Shown in pieces: positions 1 to 11,908 of a stretch of DNA of 64,000 nt. A program made the translations under genes and the position numbers. The notes under the pieces are model-generated. The model saw only the letters and a list, made by a program, of their open reading frames with translations, ran no database searches and was not told the DNA's origin. How positions within the stretch are numbered: the first letter of the stretch is position 1; each line of letters starts with the position of its first letter. This stretch comes from Rhizophagus clarus (Eukaryota; Glomeromycota; Glomeromycetes; Glomerales; Glomeraceae): positions 248,001 through 312,000 of the forward strand of contig BLAL01000028.1 in assembly GCA_015698045.1 (NCBI GenBank). The letters run 5' to 3'.

Positions 1-87
1 ATTTATTCCTCATACGGATTTTATTAAAAAATTTCAAATAGATTTTTATGATAAGGTGCATTTTTAGTTGTTAAATCGTGTGAAGAT

Positions 88-146
88 CTCTTTGTTTCTA
101 TAATGGGTAAGATTAAACCGAATTTGGAAACTATGGTCTCATTTTA
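88..146 (-). promoter_or_regulatory. Conserved upstream block of an off-window dynamin copy
   Basis: This block recurs upstream of several dynamin-like genes in the window (near 14197, 17967 and 41351, weaker near 2065 and 12040). It always lies on the 5' side of a minus-strand copy. Here it sits at the left edge, so the gene it belongs to should lie to the left of position 1. The core on the minus strand contains CTTACTCATTATAGAAGCAAA or close variants. A promoter or 5'-UTR role is inferred only from its conservation and placement; it may simply be duplicated flank. Confidence 0.4.
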
Positions 147-368
147 AGTTGCTACACTTACTAGTGGAAAAAATAATGGTAAGATCGCATCGTACTAACC
201 AAATGTAAGTACGACATTTTGATCAAATTTTCTTTTTTTACTAATAAAAGTATAATGACAATAAATAAAATCGTGGTATGAATCATTTTAGTTGAACAAT
301 AAAAAAATTTTCTTTTTCAAGCGATAAACCAAAAATATATATGTAAATAATCATAAATTTAACCAATA

Positions 369-1728
369 TTACATCAAATTTTTTTTTAAACACATGCAAA
401 TCATCATTCCTACTATTGCAGCAGGTAGTGGTACTTGTGTATTCATTATTTTACTAGCTAAACAACGTATAATAGGATTTCTATCTGATATATCTGATGA
501 TAGTGGAAGTGTATTTAATTTTTTTTCAAATTCAGATCTACGATCTTCGAAGAAAGAACGTATTCTTGGCAATGACTGTTTATGCGCTTTCTTTCGTAAG
601 TCATTTAATTTCGTAGTTAGATTTTGTAATCCGAATCGGTCTAATGGCACATCGTTCCAAATTATATGTTGTTTAAGTTTTCTAATTGTCTCATTTTCCA
701 ATTCACTAGGATCCTCAAGAATTTCTGAACGAACACCCGAAGAATTTCTTATAACGTAAGCACCGTTTACAAATCGATGTTCTCCTTGACCTTTTACAAG
801 AAGAGAGAGTTCATAATGTTTTTCGTCATCACTAGGATGATCGACGATACGATCCATCTTTGTTAGGATACCCACTGTGCGTTGACCGTCAGGATCCGCT
901 TCACGCGCGAGACGGTACGCGCATTGTGTAGCTATATCAGAAGTTGCTTGAAATACTGGAACCAAAATTGACGTTTCTTTTTTTATGTACTCTTTTACTA
1001 AGGATAACACAAAAGCTTCGTGGTTTTGATCATTTCTTGTCACTCCTAATTAAGCATACAAAGATGTGTTAAAATAATGATTATCTTCCACCCTTAATTT
1101 TTTCTACTTACCGGGCAGATCGACCAAAGATAAATTATATAGCTGATTTGGACCACTGATTGTAACACATACAGCATTTTTTGTATAAGCCAACTCATCA
1201 GTATCAGGTGGCAAATTTGAACTTTCAACATTTGTAATACTCGGATTCTGTACATAACGTTGAGCTTCGCGCAATTTTTCTTCTATTTCTGACTCATCCA
1301 AATCTGTTATAATAGCAAAATCGACTTCTCTTGGATGTATCGGTTCACGATTTTTATCTTCTACGTAACGTAAGGATATTTTATGTAAAGGTTCTTCACT
1401 TTGTAACATTCGAATTTTGAAAGGTGCAACTGTACTTTTTTTAGAACCTCTATTTATAGTTGTATAACAAAGAGATTTAGATTTTTATTTTTTTTTTTTT
1501 TCTAAACAAATAAATTATAATTTTTTTTTACCTTGGCAATGGTAAACCACCAGTTAAACGTTGTAAAACAGAACTTTTGCCACTCGATTGATCACCAAAA
1601 ACAACAATTGTTGGATTATTTTCTTCAAATTCATGATAAAATGCTTCGAGTTTCTTTATTTCGCACATAATGTCAATATAATCTCTTGCATTTGGCGTTT
1701 CTGCTAATGGAGAATTCAGTTGAACCAT
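369..1728 (-). CDS. Dynamin-like GTPase with C-terminal hydrophobic tail (copy A)
   Basis: Three exons (1728-1532, 1449-1112, 1045-369) join in frame with GT-AG borders to give 403 residues. The G domain has the P-loop GDQSSGKSS at residues 45-53, the switch DLPG at 176-179 and TKMD at 240-243, the dynamin/Mx-type signature. After the G domain only a short helical piece follows (LPRIRSFFEDRRSEFEKKL), resembling the start of the bundle/stalk. The protein then ends in a hydrophobic tail with VPLPAAIVGMMICM and a lysine pair near the end. The stalk, PH and GED regions of full dynamins (700-900 residues) are absent. Known family members bind GTP and remodel membranes. I infer a membrane-attached, stalk-less GTPase. 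It is the best preserved member of the array, and its tail is shared with the megasynthase at 46-51 kb. Confidence 0.85.
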
Positions 1729-2515
1729 TTTGATTAAATTTTTTTTCTAAATTGAAGAAAGAAATTCAAGTTGCATTTTATAGTGTTTTTTTCTTGAGCG
1801 ATGAAATGTGTGAAATTCATGGAATACTTGAATTATTTAGGTTGATTACCTTTTTTTTAGGATAAAATAAAAAAAAATTTCAAATAAACCTAAGTAAAAA
1901 AAAAAAAAATTTTTTTCATTGTTTCTAGTTATTCCAAATAAGGTTTTTATTAAAAAAAATTTCAAACGTGTTTTTAGCCTTTAACAATTATTGAATGAAA
2001 AATTAAACATGTACGCCATTTTTTTTTCACACGATTAATCGGTAATGCTATATAATGCATGTAAACCTCCCTTGTTTCTATAATGAGTAAGTATTGTTCC
2101 AAAATCCCAGAAGTGTTATTAAATGGGCGAATTTGCCTCTTAAACATTTTAATCGTGTTACATTTGAAATAAAATGAAATACACTTTAGATAAGGTATAA
2201 TTCTACGGATAAAATTTTGGTAAGATTTTAATATAAGATTGTTAATAATCAAATTTTCTTTATTATCAAATATCTAAATTTTAGTCGAACAAGAGATGTT
2301 AGAACAATTATTTCATTGTTAGACATACTCCTTATTTACCATATATCGTAAGTTAACTTGTTTTAAAACCTGTTATAATGAAATCACTGATTGGTAACAC
2401 AAACATCAGAATTTTATGTCTCCCTAAAGGTTCCGATCCATTCCCTTTCAGATTCCCATTGCAATTATGGATCTATACTCTTTATCTAGGCCAATTATGC
2501 TTCAAGCATATTTAA
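1729..2515. other. Duplicated 5' flank of copy A, no gene
   Basis: AT-rich DNA with homopolymer runs. Parts resemble the flanks of the other dynamin copies: the words around an ATTCC(A/T)..AAGG(T)TTTTATTAAAAAA stretch and a weak copy of the conserved upstream block near 2065-2110. No convincing coding frame was seen. Confidence 0.5.
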
Positions 2516-2764
2516 TTAAATTTTTCCTTGCTCTTCATCATAACCTATGAAAACTACGGTTAATTTACCATTAACGATTTCAGTTACTTTGCATCCAATA
2601 TAAACCGGCACAGAATCCTTTTTATCATCTACAATACTTGAATATGATTTGTTTATTCTCAACTCATCGCCTATTTTTATGGCTCCTGCAGAACACACTT
2701 TCTGATATCTATTTACTTTTTCATCTATACATAAGAGTGTTAGAATTGGTCGAAAATTATTCAA
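2516..2764 (-). CDS. Short hypothetical protein, 82 codons
   Basis: An open frame from ATG at 2764 to a stop at 2516 has normal, mixed amino-acid composition (charged, Gly, Val, few homopolymers), unlike the AT-driven random frames around it. I do not recognise a family. Motif-like features are a GDELRINKSYSS stretch and a C-terminal VVFIGYDEEQG. It has no neighbour on the same strand to suggest a role. It could be the last part of a truncated gene or a stray conserved fragment. Confidence 0.3.
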   Translation of the reverse strand: MNNFRPILTLLCIDEKVNRYQKVCSAGAIKIGDELRINKSYSSIVDDKKDSVPVYIGCKVTEIVNGKLTVVFIGYDEEQGKI

Positions 2765-2769
2765 TCGGG

Positions 2770-4385
2770 AAGACTCAAGTTTGCCATTTGATCAATTTTT
2801 GATTCCCCCAATTTTTGATTTATAATGGCGAATCGACAGTAATATGAGTGCGTTCAGATTTCAGGTTGCTCCTCTCAATACTCACTAATAAGTTCTGTTG
2901 CCTCAAGCTTCTTTTGCACTAGACCAGTCCCGTAGAAACGATGCATTATACTTGAAAAGTATGAAATAGGGAGAATTATTGTCAAAATCTCACAATCCGA
3001 ACAAGCATATGAATCTCCTTCAAAAAACACTTGACTCCTTTCCTCCTTATGGCCTTAGCAAAGAACTTATTTCATGTAAAACAACAATAATGATAAGTAA
3101 ATATCGCTCACACACAAATTGACGTTATGTCAATAAACTAGCACGGTTATTTGGACTAGATAAGTAAAGTGCGGAAGTGTATAGTGTGCCGTCATTGTAT
3201 TAGAGAAAAAAAAATAGGTGATAATCATTAATAGCACAAAGAGCTTAAAAAGAAGGTTAATGGATTAGAATGAATTAGAAGATTTGGACGAATGTGGAAC
3301 TAAGGATACTGTAATTGACTTAATAAACGAAATGGCTTCCTTGCTAATTAGCGTAAAGTGTAAGGACGGTTGCTTTAACAACCAAGATATCTTCGATTCA
3401 ACCAATAATTCTGAAATAGAATATGTACAGCGCGTTCATTCAAAGGTAAATAGGCAAAAAAAGTTGTAAAGAAGTCTTATGTGAAGACTCAATCACAAAT
3501 AATGTTAAATTGCGGGAAAAGGATAAAAAATTATCCTATTATTAATAAAAAATATATATATATTTAGTTTAATACTCCGAGACAGGGTTGTAGGCGTGTT
3601 CGATTGTGGGAATTATACCGATAATATGATAGGTTAATTGCCAATTAAAATAGCTGAAGACTCTGGACAACATACGAAATTCACCGAGTAATTGACTTAT
3701 AATCAAGAGACCTGAAGACTCTTAAGGGATTGAAAAAAAAAGACTTTAGAAGCGTAAGAAGTTCCCCTCGAATATCGTATTTGGATAAGATATCCTGATA
3801 ATACCTGTTGAGTTTATGGTCATATTTTAAACATTGAGTGTATAAGCCGTCTTTTATGAGATAAGAGTCTTCTTTTAATGTTATGAGCAGAATTTAAGAA
3901 CTTACCATAGCTGTAGATTATATTAAGATGGAAGTCTTTTACATATAAATTACTAAAGGTAAATTCATTACAATAAACATTGTATGAAGGATCTCACTTT
4001 TCTTTTCTTCTGAATAACACGCATAGACACGGCATTCCATCGGCGGTTTACTCTGGTACAACCCCTATAGATCAGGTACTACTAGAACATAATACATATT
4101 CATTGTTATCGATTAATATACAGGCAATTTGTTCTTTGAATGTTAATTAATTTTGCAATATACATTCAAAAGAAAATTTTTCACTTGATTAAATTTAATA
4201 TATTCATAATTAATTAGACATAATAATGAGAGAATCTTTTAGCGATGTATTTATAAGAAGATGATGACGAAATATGTCAGATCCGGTTTCGTGATAAACC
4301 ATAACCTCCTACACAGTGTGATAGCTCTGTAAGTGAATATTCAGGTTAATAAAAAATATGAAAACTGGCAAAGACTTAGATAGGT
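2770..4385. other. Gene-free AT-rich stretch with a weak coding fragment
   Basis: No gene is supported. A plus-strand frame at 3284-3469, containing DTVIDLINEMASLL, has protein-like composition but starts with TTG and is closed upstream. It may be a fragment of an old coding sequence. The rest shows no repeat or RNA structure that I could support. Confidence 0.3.
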
Positions 4386-4389
4386 TTGG

Positions 4390-4651
4390 GAGAGAAAAAA
4401 CCTTTGAGTGAGATTTTCAAGCATTTAGTTAGGCTTACAACACCTCCCTCCGAATTGCAAAATTTATTGTTAATTCGTGAAACAGCCAACTCGTTAATCT
4501 TAATGATGTATCAAGAAGAATGCAAGATAATAAACAGCTTGAAAAGCTTATGATCGTTAGAGAGGCCTTTCTAAATAAACTTAAAGAAGGGAAGGATCCG
4601 TTAGCTTTCATAGGTCCAGGAATAACCCGCAAGTATTGTTGTTTTTCCTGA
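4390..4651 (+). pseudogene. Frameshifted coding remnant, family not recognised
   Basis: On the plus strand two overlapping frames together read like one protein segment. The first frame contains LVRLTTPPSELQNLL, followed after a one-base slip near 4500 by a second frame with DVSRRMQDNKQLEKLM and KEGKDPLAFIGPG, ending at a TGA near 4651. The composition (Lys, Glu, Leu, Gly-Pro) is unlike the surrounding DNA. I cannot name the family. The frameshift and the short length suggest a dead fragment. A minus-strand frame at 4435-4632 is its shadow. Confidence 0.35.
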
Positions 4652-5016
4652 TGAAACGGATGTTTGAGGGGTATCTAGTGCTGATTAAATACGGAGTCGT
4701 TAAACCAGCCTCTGATCCTCGAAATTACCATAAAATACTCATTAAGGATATAAATTACTGTAATTTATAAAATTTATTATTGCGTTACGGTAATTTTCTG
4801 TAAATTACGTTACAATATGTCACTGTGACAGCTTTTTTTTAAAAAAATGAAAAATACCAAAATAAAATATTCTTTTTGGTCAGAGTTTGAAGAAACAATA
4901 GACTCCGATGGAAAAAAATATATATACTGTATAAATATTAACACTTATTGAAATTCTCATGGGCAAAAAAATGCAACCTGAAAAATGATATTAATTTTGA
5001 AACTTTAGAATAAAAT

Positions 5017-5270
5017 TTACAAAATCAGCCGATAAAGTAATGTTGGTTGAATTATCTTAATTCTGATAAACATATTTACATGATCGGTTATCTTTCCCTC
5101 CTTTCCCTTGCATCGAAAAGATAATTCTAGGCAATCTATATAACCTAATGAGTTTTCATCCTCATATTTTTGATGCTTAGTGTATTTTATTCCAAGCTTA
5201 TCAGTCAAGCTTTTACTAACAAAATCCTCAGTAGAAGTTGTATCTATCAATAGTATAATGTGACCCGTTC
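5017..5270 (-). pseudogene. Retropepsin-like aspartic protease fragment
   Basis: The minus frame reads HIILLIDTTSTEDFVS followed by KLGIKYTKH and a DCLELSF strand. This fits the N-terminal lobe of retroviral-type aspartic proteases of Gag-Pol elements. The active-site triplet, normally DTG or DSG, reads DTT here, so the Gly is lost. Only one lobe-like segment is present and no reverse transcriptase is nearby. I read it as a fragment of a decayed retroelement lying just downstream of the B12-domain fragment, possibly the insertion that removed the rest of that gene. Confidence 0.45.
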
Positions 5271-5305
5271 AGCATAAAAAGATTAATAATTTAGTATAAA
5301 AAAAA

Positions 5306-5728
5306 TTATTTCATTTTATTTCTTACCTGAGGACCTCCTAATAATATTAACGGTTTACGAAAATAATCAATCATAATTCTTCCTTCTCTTCTTCCTTTTC
5401 CGGCAAATCCAACCGATAAGCAATCTCTATCTTTAATTCTCTTTCGAAGCTTTTTTAAAATTAATTGAGTATGTAATTCATTCCAAATATATACACCAAA
5501 AGCGATTAAATCCGGTTCATCGTGTACTAAATTCTTTATAACATTCTCACTAAATTCTTCTACGTTCGGACAATGTTTAACAGAATATCGATGATTATTT
5601 AAAAATGTTAATTGATGTGAATTATACTTCTGTAAAGTAGCAAGTATAGATGCATGTCCCAAATTTGTTAACGGATCTTTTGGACGTATCCAATCCAATG
5701 ATACTAATGCTAATCTTATTTTTCGCAT
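5306..5728 (-). CDS. Cobalamin-binding domain fragment (B12/radical-SAM type), partial
   Basis: The frame begins with ATG at 5728 and reads LALVSLDWIRPKDPLTNLGHASILATL, then an EPDLIAFGVYIWNE strand and a final LILLGGPQV. This order resembles the N-terminal B12-binding Rossmann domain of B12-binding radical-SAM proteins. The frame leaves homology exactly at CCTCAG|GTAAGA, a good 5' splice site, so about 135 residues form exon 1. No following exon carrying a radical-SAM domain (CxxxCxxC) is visible downstream; a retropepsin fragment is found there instead. The gene is probably truncated. Such proteins are mainly bacterial, so horizontal origin is possible but not shown here. Confidence 0.5.
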   Translation of the reverse strand: MRKIRLALVSLDWIRPKDPLTNLGHASILATLQKYNSHQLTFLNNHRYSVKHCPNVEEFSENVIKNLVHDEPDLIAFGVYIWNELHTQLILKKLRKRIKDRDCLSVGFAGKGRREGRIMIDYFRKPLILLGGPQVRNKMK

Positions 5729-8600
5729 TATTAGAAAGACTTTGATCTTAAAAGGTTGATGGTTTATGTTATCAGCTATACGACTTGATCTATTTATAAA
5801 GTGTTTTGAATGGCGTTATTTTGTGTTTTCGTGTCACTTTTTGAAGAATATCCGAGGCGCAGGAATTCACGTGAAATTGAGAACATTCCAACTCAGAAAC
5901 TTCGGTAACATGACTTTATTTATTTTGTCATTTTCGTTAATTCGCATAAATTATCTGAATTATCACCTGAAATTTAACCCATATTTTTACTATGTCGCTT
6001 CTATATCGCATCTAAATGTCACACAAATTTCACGTGCACAACATAACTCAGCATATTATACGTTATCATATCATAGAATCACGTGAAAATATTCCAATTT
6101 TTATTCTTATCTTATATTTCTTTAATATACTCGACTTTAACAGCTCGACTATCCTTCAAGATTAATATACTTAAACATATAAACCTTGTGATGTGGACTT
6201 CCTCATTAATTTTAACGAATTTCTTGTATGTTCGGATAGTTTTAAAAAAATTCGGAATTCTTCTCACAGACGATATTCGGAGATTGTCTTGATTATTATC
6301 TCGGTAAGTTTTCTTTCGTGGTCGGGCTTGGGTATTATTCGTAGAAGAATTGTCATCACAATTTATTATATCATTTGTGGCGTCGCTATTAATACTGTAT
6401 AGCTTATTGTGTAACGGATTCAACCTCTTTGTCCAGATAAAGTTCCATCCTGTAAATGTTCGTTGTCCAAAAGTGCCATCTCCCACCAATTCATGTAAAT
6501 TCAAGATTTTCCTCATCTTTATCCTCTGTTTCCTACCCAATTACTCACATGTAAAAATATTTGGCAGAACTAAATTGTGTAGGCCATTAAGTAATTCCAA
6601 ATTTCTTATTTATTTTGACAATTAAAATTAAATTACGCAGTTCATGTTTTGACCTGAAATACATAGTTAGGAATATCTTCTTTTATTTATTTTGTCTTGC
6701 ATGTGATGCTTCTTGATTGCGCTAATGACTATTCTTGATAACCCCTCCAAAATTATCTTTCCACTTTTATACAGTATTCTAGTTTTTCTTGTAACCTAAG
6801 TATGAATTCTGGTCCATGATATTTTCACACTGAAGCTTGAATTATGATTTATAAGCTTGCCAAAAGAAAAGCAAAATATAGCATCTGAAATATTCTTCCA
6901 ATTATTGCGACAATACAATATAGTCCAAAGTCGAATATGTTTTTTTCTCGAGCATATATATACTGTGTCTACTGTATGTTCTTAGATAACTAGTAAGTTA
7001 GCATATCACCTTTAATTATCATATGAAATAAAAGCATTATTTACATCACACAAACTGCATCAAGTTCTGAGCAACCTTTCTCAGTTTGTTTTGATAAAGT
7101 AAATTATTTCTTCAAGAAAAATTATTAGTACTGAAGAAAGGCTGGTATCTTCGAAAAGACTGGACAGTAGTATGTAAAATAGAAAAAATAGAAGGCAACG
7201 CATAGCCTATTACTTTTTACACCATATTTTTACCTTGCGAAGAATATTGCAGCACGAAACTTAAATTCTGAAGTACTTCCGTCAATGTATGTGTGAGTCT
7301 GTACGAAATTGCTTGTTTGAAATAGTGAAAAACAGTGTTACTTCCTTTTTGGGCACATCGCAGATTTTCGATTTCCTTTTTTTTGGAAATCTGTCGTATC
7401 ACAGATTTACAGTAAGGCCCTGAATACACCCTATCAGGCATGCGTTTGAGATTTGATATACAATTTTGCCGGTATATATGGAGATAAAATCTATGTAGAA
7501 ACAGGTGACAAAAATACTATGAGTTGTGCGCAGTGGCGCAACTAATATTGAAAATCCTGTAAATAAATTTAATCAGATAATTACTTCTTTATAGAATATA
7601 TTATACGAACAACATACTTATGTTTAAAAAGTTTTTGTTTGCCAATATAATATATTTAAAAAAACTATATAATAAGCAAGTGAACTAGGATAAAGAACCA
7701 TTTTTTTCAAAAAAAGAACAAAGATTTGTTAAGTTTAGGTCAAATGCGTTTCTTAATGAAAAATACGTGATCTGTAAATCAAACCTAACTCTACTATAAT
7801 GACGACGCATAGACGAATTTTATATATTACTGGGTCCTTATAGTCGTTATATCGAGTTCTGATTCAAATGTATCGTTCTTGACCTGTGCGGCGGGTCTGA
7901 TTTGACCGCATAATATATTTTACAATAAGGGGTCAAAATGATGCCATCAGAAAGGTCAAGTCCGATACTTTTGCAGTTCTCTGACTGTAATAAACAAAAA
8001 AGAAGATTTATCGTACATGCATCTGTCATATCATGTATTCATGTCTACTAATTATTAAATTAGATGATTTTGATTTGTACAATTATTATATAATCTTTTA
8101 TTTTTTAATTAAATCAGTTTGGTTAATACAAAGAAAATTAAAGGATTATAGAACAATTATTAAAGAATAGTTGTACATATTTCTGTTTAGTCTAAAAGTT
8201 TTGAAGTACATTTTATACAAATTTTAAATAAAGCGCGTTATCGTACATTTAAGCAAAATTATTGGCGTACGCTTTGCCTATTTCTCAGACAGAGTTCAAT
8301 CCATTCATACCAAATAACGGATATTTGATTTTATTTTTTTCTTTACTCTAAATAATGATGTATCGTTATTAATTAATAAATTTCTGCACTTTTTTTTTGC
8401 GCGAAACGATTTTATTATTACGTTAATCATGTGAACAATAAATGATTTGTAACTATATCAGATATCTAAAATTCGTGTATTATCGCGATGAATTGAGTGC
8501 GAGGAGCAATTTTAGTTATCATAATGCATAAGTGCAAAAAAATGCTATTTGTCACATACTAGTAATAGGAGATGAAAAATAACATTAGCATAAAAAAAAG
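5729..8600. other. Gene-free stretch upstream of the B12 fragment
   Basis: Several short frames exist in both directions (for example 6112-6540 minus), but they have AT-driven composition and overlap each other. I do not support any as a gene. No clear repeat, RNA gene or element end was seen. Confidence 0.4.
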
Positions 8601-8608
8601 CGAAATAT

Positions 8609-8912
8609 TAGCCCTGTTCATTTCTGTTCTGTTCTGTTTTGTTCCGATTTTAGTGTAATTAATTTTAGCCAATTAAAAAATGGCGTGAATTGAGTAGAAA
8701 AATTGGGTTTGATCTGTTCTGTTTAATTCTAACCAATCATGGTAATTAAAAACCAAGCATGTATTGCATTTTTAAATTTCGGAACATTCGGATCATCAAT
8801 TTTTTTGAGCCGTTGTTCTGGTTGTTGTTCCGATTTTTGAATGAATTTGATTGGCTGAAAAATATGGTAAAAATCAGAACAGAACAGAACAGAACAGAAA
8901 TGAACAGGGCTA
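8609..8912. mobile_element. MITE with long inverted repeats
   Basis: The left end AGCCCTGTTCATTTCTGTTC is matched in inverse by the right end GAACAG..GAACAGGGCT over about 44 bp. The similarity continues inward with lower identity (left ATTTTAGCCAATT against right GATTGGCTGAAAA). The flanks give either TA or ATT as a target duplication (ATTA|GCCCTG ... CAGGGC|TATT), so a Tc1/mariner- or Harbinger-like origin is possible. No transposase is inside. The CTGTT pentamer is repeated three to four times within each arm. Confidence 0.7.
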
Positions 8913-8929
8913 TTGCTATTTGTCGTAAA

Positions 8930-10280
8930 ATTATTAAGGGTGTTAGTTTATGGCGACCCTGTCGCTATGGAGACCCATATCACGTGATTTCATAAATTTT
9001 TTTTTTTTTTTTTTGTATTTATTGTATAAGTTATGCAATTTATATTTAATTTTAAATTTTACATGCTAAAATATCATTTATTTTCAAGAAAAAAGACGTG
9101 TTAATAAGAAAATAGGAATCACTGTACAATAAAAAAAAGAGTGAGCAACAAGAGTAACGAAAGAAAAAAAGAACAAAAAGAAATGAAATAGGAAATGAAA
9201 AGAACAAGGGGAAATAAAAAGGGACAAAAACAGCGAAGGGGAAAATGAAAGAGATTGAGAATAAATAAATGGAAACATAAACCATGAAAACAAACAAGAA
9301 AAAATAAAGGGGGATGAAAAGAAACGAAAAAAAAAAATAAAAATAAAAAGAAATGAGTGTGAAAGAAACGAAAAGGAAATTAAGTAAGTGAAAAGGGAAA
9401 ATTCAAAAACAAAAAGAGAGAATTAAGGGGAACGAAAAGGAAATAAACGAAGAGGGGGATTAAAGGAAACAAATGAAGAGGAGGGACCAAAGGAAACTTT
9501 CGAAAGGGAGGATCAAAGGAAATGAAAAGGGAAGGATCAAAAAAAACGAAAAGGAGAATAAAAAGAGAAAATCAAGAGAAACAAAAATGGAGAATAAGGG
9601 AACCAAAAAAGGAATTAGGAGAACCGAAAATGGAATCAAGGGAAGCAAAAAGGAATTAAGAGGAACGAAGAACGAAGAGGAATCAAGAAGAAGGAAGAGA
9701 ACAGAAGAGGGAATTAAGAAGACCGAAAGAGAGAATAAAAAGAATGAAAGAGGGAATTAAAAGGAATGAAAAAAAAAACAGGGAAATTAAAAGGAGTGAA
9801 GAAACGAAGAGAAAGAAATGAGGGTAAAGGGGAACAAAAGAATAAAATAAGTTAGTGAAGTGGTAATTAAATAGACGAACGAAAAAAAAGCCTACCTTAA
9901 TAATAACTGCAGAAAAGAACCAATAGGCCTAATAAAAAACAAAATAAAGTTAATAAGAAAAGAAATGTAAAAAACGAAATGAGCAAATAAAAAAAACTCC
10001 GAACATACCTTAATTGCGAAACCGGAAGAACCAAAAAACCTGAAAGGAGTGAAATATAATTAGTAAGGAACAAGTTATAAGAAACAAAAAAAAAGAAAAA
10101 AATAGAAAAAAACATACCTTGATTGCGAGCTGAGCGAAGGGGTAAAGAAAAAATATTAGAAGCGATAATAATAAACAAACATGATGCATATAATTACGCA
10201 GCCAATCATAATTTGTTTTATCACGTGATAACAGGCCGTTATGGCGATTGGGGTCGCCAGCGACATTTTCCCAATTATTG
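8930..10280. repeat. Kilobase homopurine tract inside an inverted-repeat element
   Basis: From about 9118 to 9890 the plus strand is nearly all purine, in degenerate GAAAAGG/AAGGGG units, and it stays purine-rich to about 10165. The tract is framed by inverted repeats. The left copy near 8951-8990 (TGGCGACCC, then ATCACGTGAT) pairs with the reverse complement of 10203-10265, spaced almost identically. AATTATT follows the right end and precedes the left end, so it may be the target duplication. The open frames here (9052-9297, 9460-9648, 9473-9760, 9897-10178) are products of composition, not genes. Confidence 0.6.
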
Positions 10281-10574
10281 ATATAAGGATATATTATAAT
10301 TTAAATAATAGCAAGTGGTTTAATATCCAATTCTTCAATAAGAATATTTTTCACGGTTTAAATATAGTTATACTTATACGTAATTGAGGAGGCATTTGGT
10401 AAATGAATTGAATCATTCTGCCAATTTTAAAAAATACGAAATATATTAAATATATTGAAAAAAAAAGATATAATGCACATATACATAAACTAATAATATA
10501 ATATTTTCTTGTCAATTAATAAAAAAATAAGATGTTTTTTTTTATTCAATAACAACAGATTTGCAATGATTTTT

Positions 10575-11908
10575 CTACACCAAGAAAACTTTATAAAAAT
10601 ACATGCAAATCATCATTCCCATTATTGCAGCAGGTAATGGTATTTGTATACTGCCCAAGTAACGTATAATTGTTACATTTGATGGTAGTTTATTTAATTT
10701 TTCTTCAAATTCAGATCTACGATCTTCTAAAAAAGAACGTATTTTCGGCAATGACCGTTTATGTGCTTTCCCTTTTAAATCACTTAATTTCATCGTTAGA
10801 TTTTGTAACCCGAATCGATCAGATGGCACATCTTTCCAAATTATATGTTGTTTAATTTCTCTAATTGTCTCATTTTCCAACTTCTCTGGGTCTTCATAAA
10901 TTTCTGAACGGGAAGGATTTCTTATAACATAAGTACCATTTAGAGAGAGTTCATAATGTTTTTCGTCATCACTTGGATGATCGATGATAGTTAGGACGCC
11001 TACTGTACGTTGACCGTCCGGATCTGCTTCACGCGCGAGACGGTACGCGCATTGTGTAGCTATGTCAGAAGTTGCTTGAAAATACTGGGACCAAAATTGC
11101 CGTTTCTTTTTTTATGTACTCTTTTACTAAGGATAACACAAAAGCTTCGTGGATTACATCACTCCTTGTCACCCCTAAATGAGACGCAAAAAAATATTAT
11201 TATTAAAGTAATGAAACATGGTAAAAAGTTTACAATCATAAATCAATTCATTCTCTCTTATTTTTTTTTTCTACTTACCGGGTAAGTCGACCAAAGATAA
11301 ATTGTGCATCTGTTCTGGACCACTGATTGTAATGCATACAGTATTTTTTGTATAAGCTAACTCATCAGCATCAGGTGGCAATATTTTATTTTTAAATTAA
11401 TACTCGGATTCTGTGCATAACGTTGAGCTTCGCGCAATTTTTTTTCAATTTCTGACTTATCTAAATCTGTTATAATAGCAAAATCTACTTCTTTTGGACG
11501 TATCGGTTCACGATTTCTATCTTCTACGTAACATAAAGATATCTTATGTAACGGTTCTTCACTTTGTAACATACGAATTTTAAAAGATGCATGCAACTGT
11601 ACTTTTTGCGGATCCTCTATTTATATGTTTTTTTTTTTTAAAAAGAAAAATAAAATAAAAATTGTATTTTGTGTTTTTTAAAATAAATATTGTAATATTT
11701 TACGTTTTTTTACCTTGGTAATGGTAAACTACCGGTTAAGCGTGTAAAATGAGACTTTTGCCAGTCGATTGATCACCAAAACAACAACTGTTGGAGTATT
11801 TTCTTCAAATTCATGATAAAGCGCCTCAAGTTTCTTTATTTCAGATATAATGTCAAAATAATCTCTTGTTTTTAGCGTTTTTGCTAGTGGAGAATTTAAT
11901 TGAACCAT
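10575..11908 (-). pseudogene. Dynamin-like GTPase copy B, inactivated
   Basis: The same three-exon layout as copy A is recognisable (start ATG 11908). A one-base loss just before the P-loop turns VVFGDQ into VVLVIN, and further small deletions follow in exon 1. Exon 2 (around 11357-11620) loses frame after the SIN stretch. In exon 3 a deletion near 10987 removes the TKMD nucleotide-specificity motif, and a second loss removes the segment before the VIRNPS strand. The C-terminal part (10575-10880) is open and keeps the tail IPLPAAIMGMMICM. The gene cannot encode a working GTPase, although its tail is the best preserved part. Confidence 0.85.

Noticed and set aside
6112..6540. 142-codon minus frame as a gene
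   Set aside because: Overlaps frames on the other strand, has no motif I can name, and its composition follows the base content.
9052..10178. Several long open frames on both strands
   Set aside because: They are composed almost only of Lys/Arg/Glu/Gly or Phe/Leu/Ser and come from the homopurine tract.
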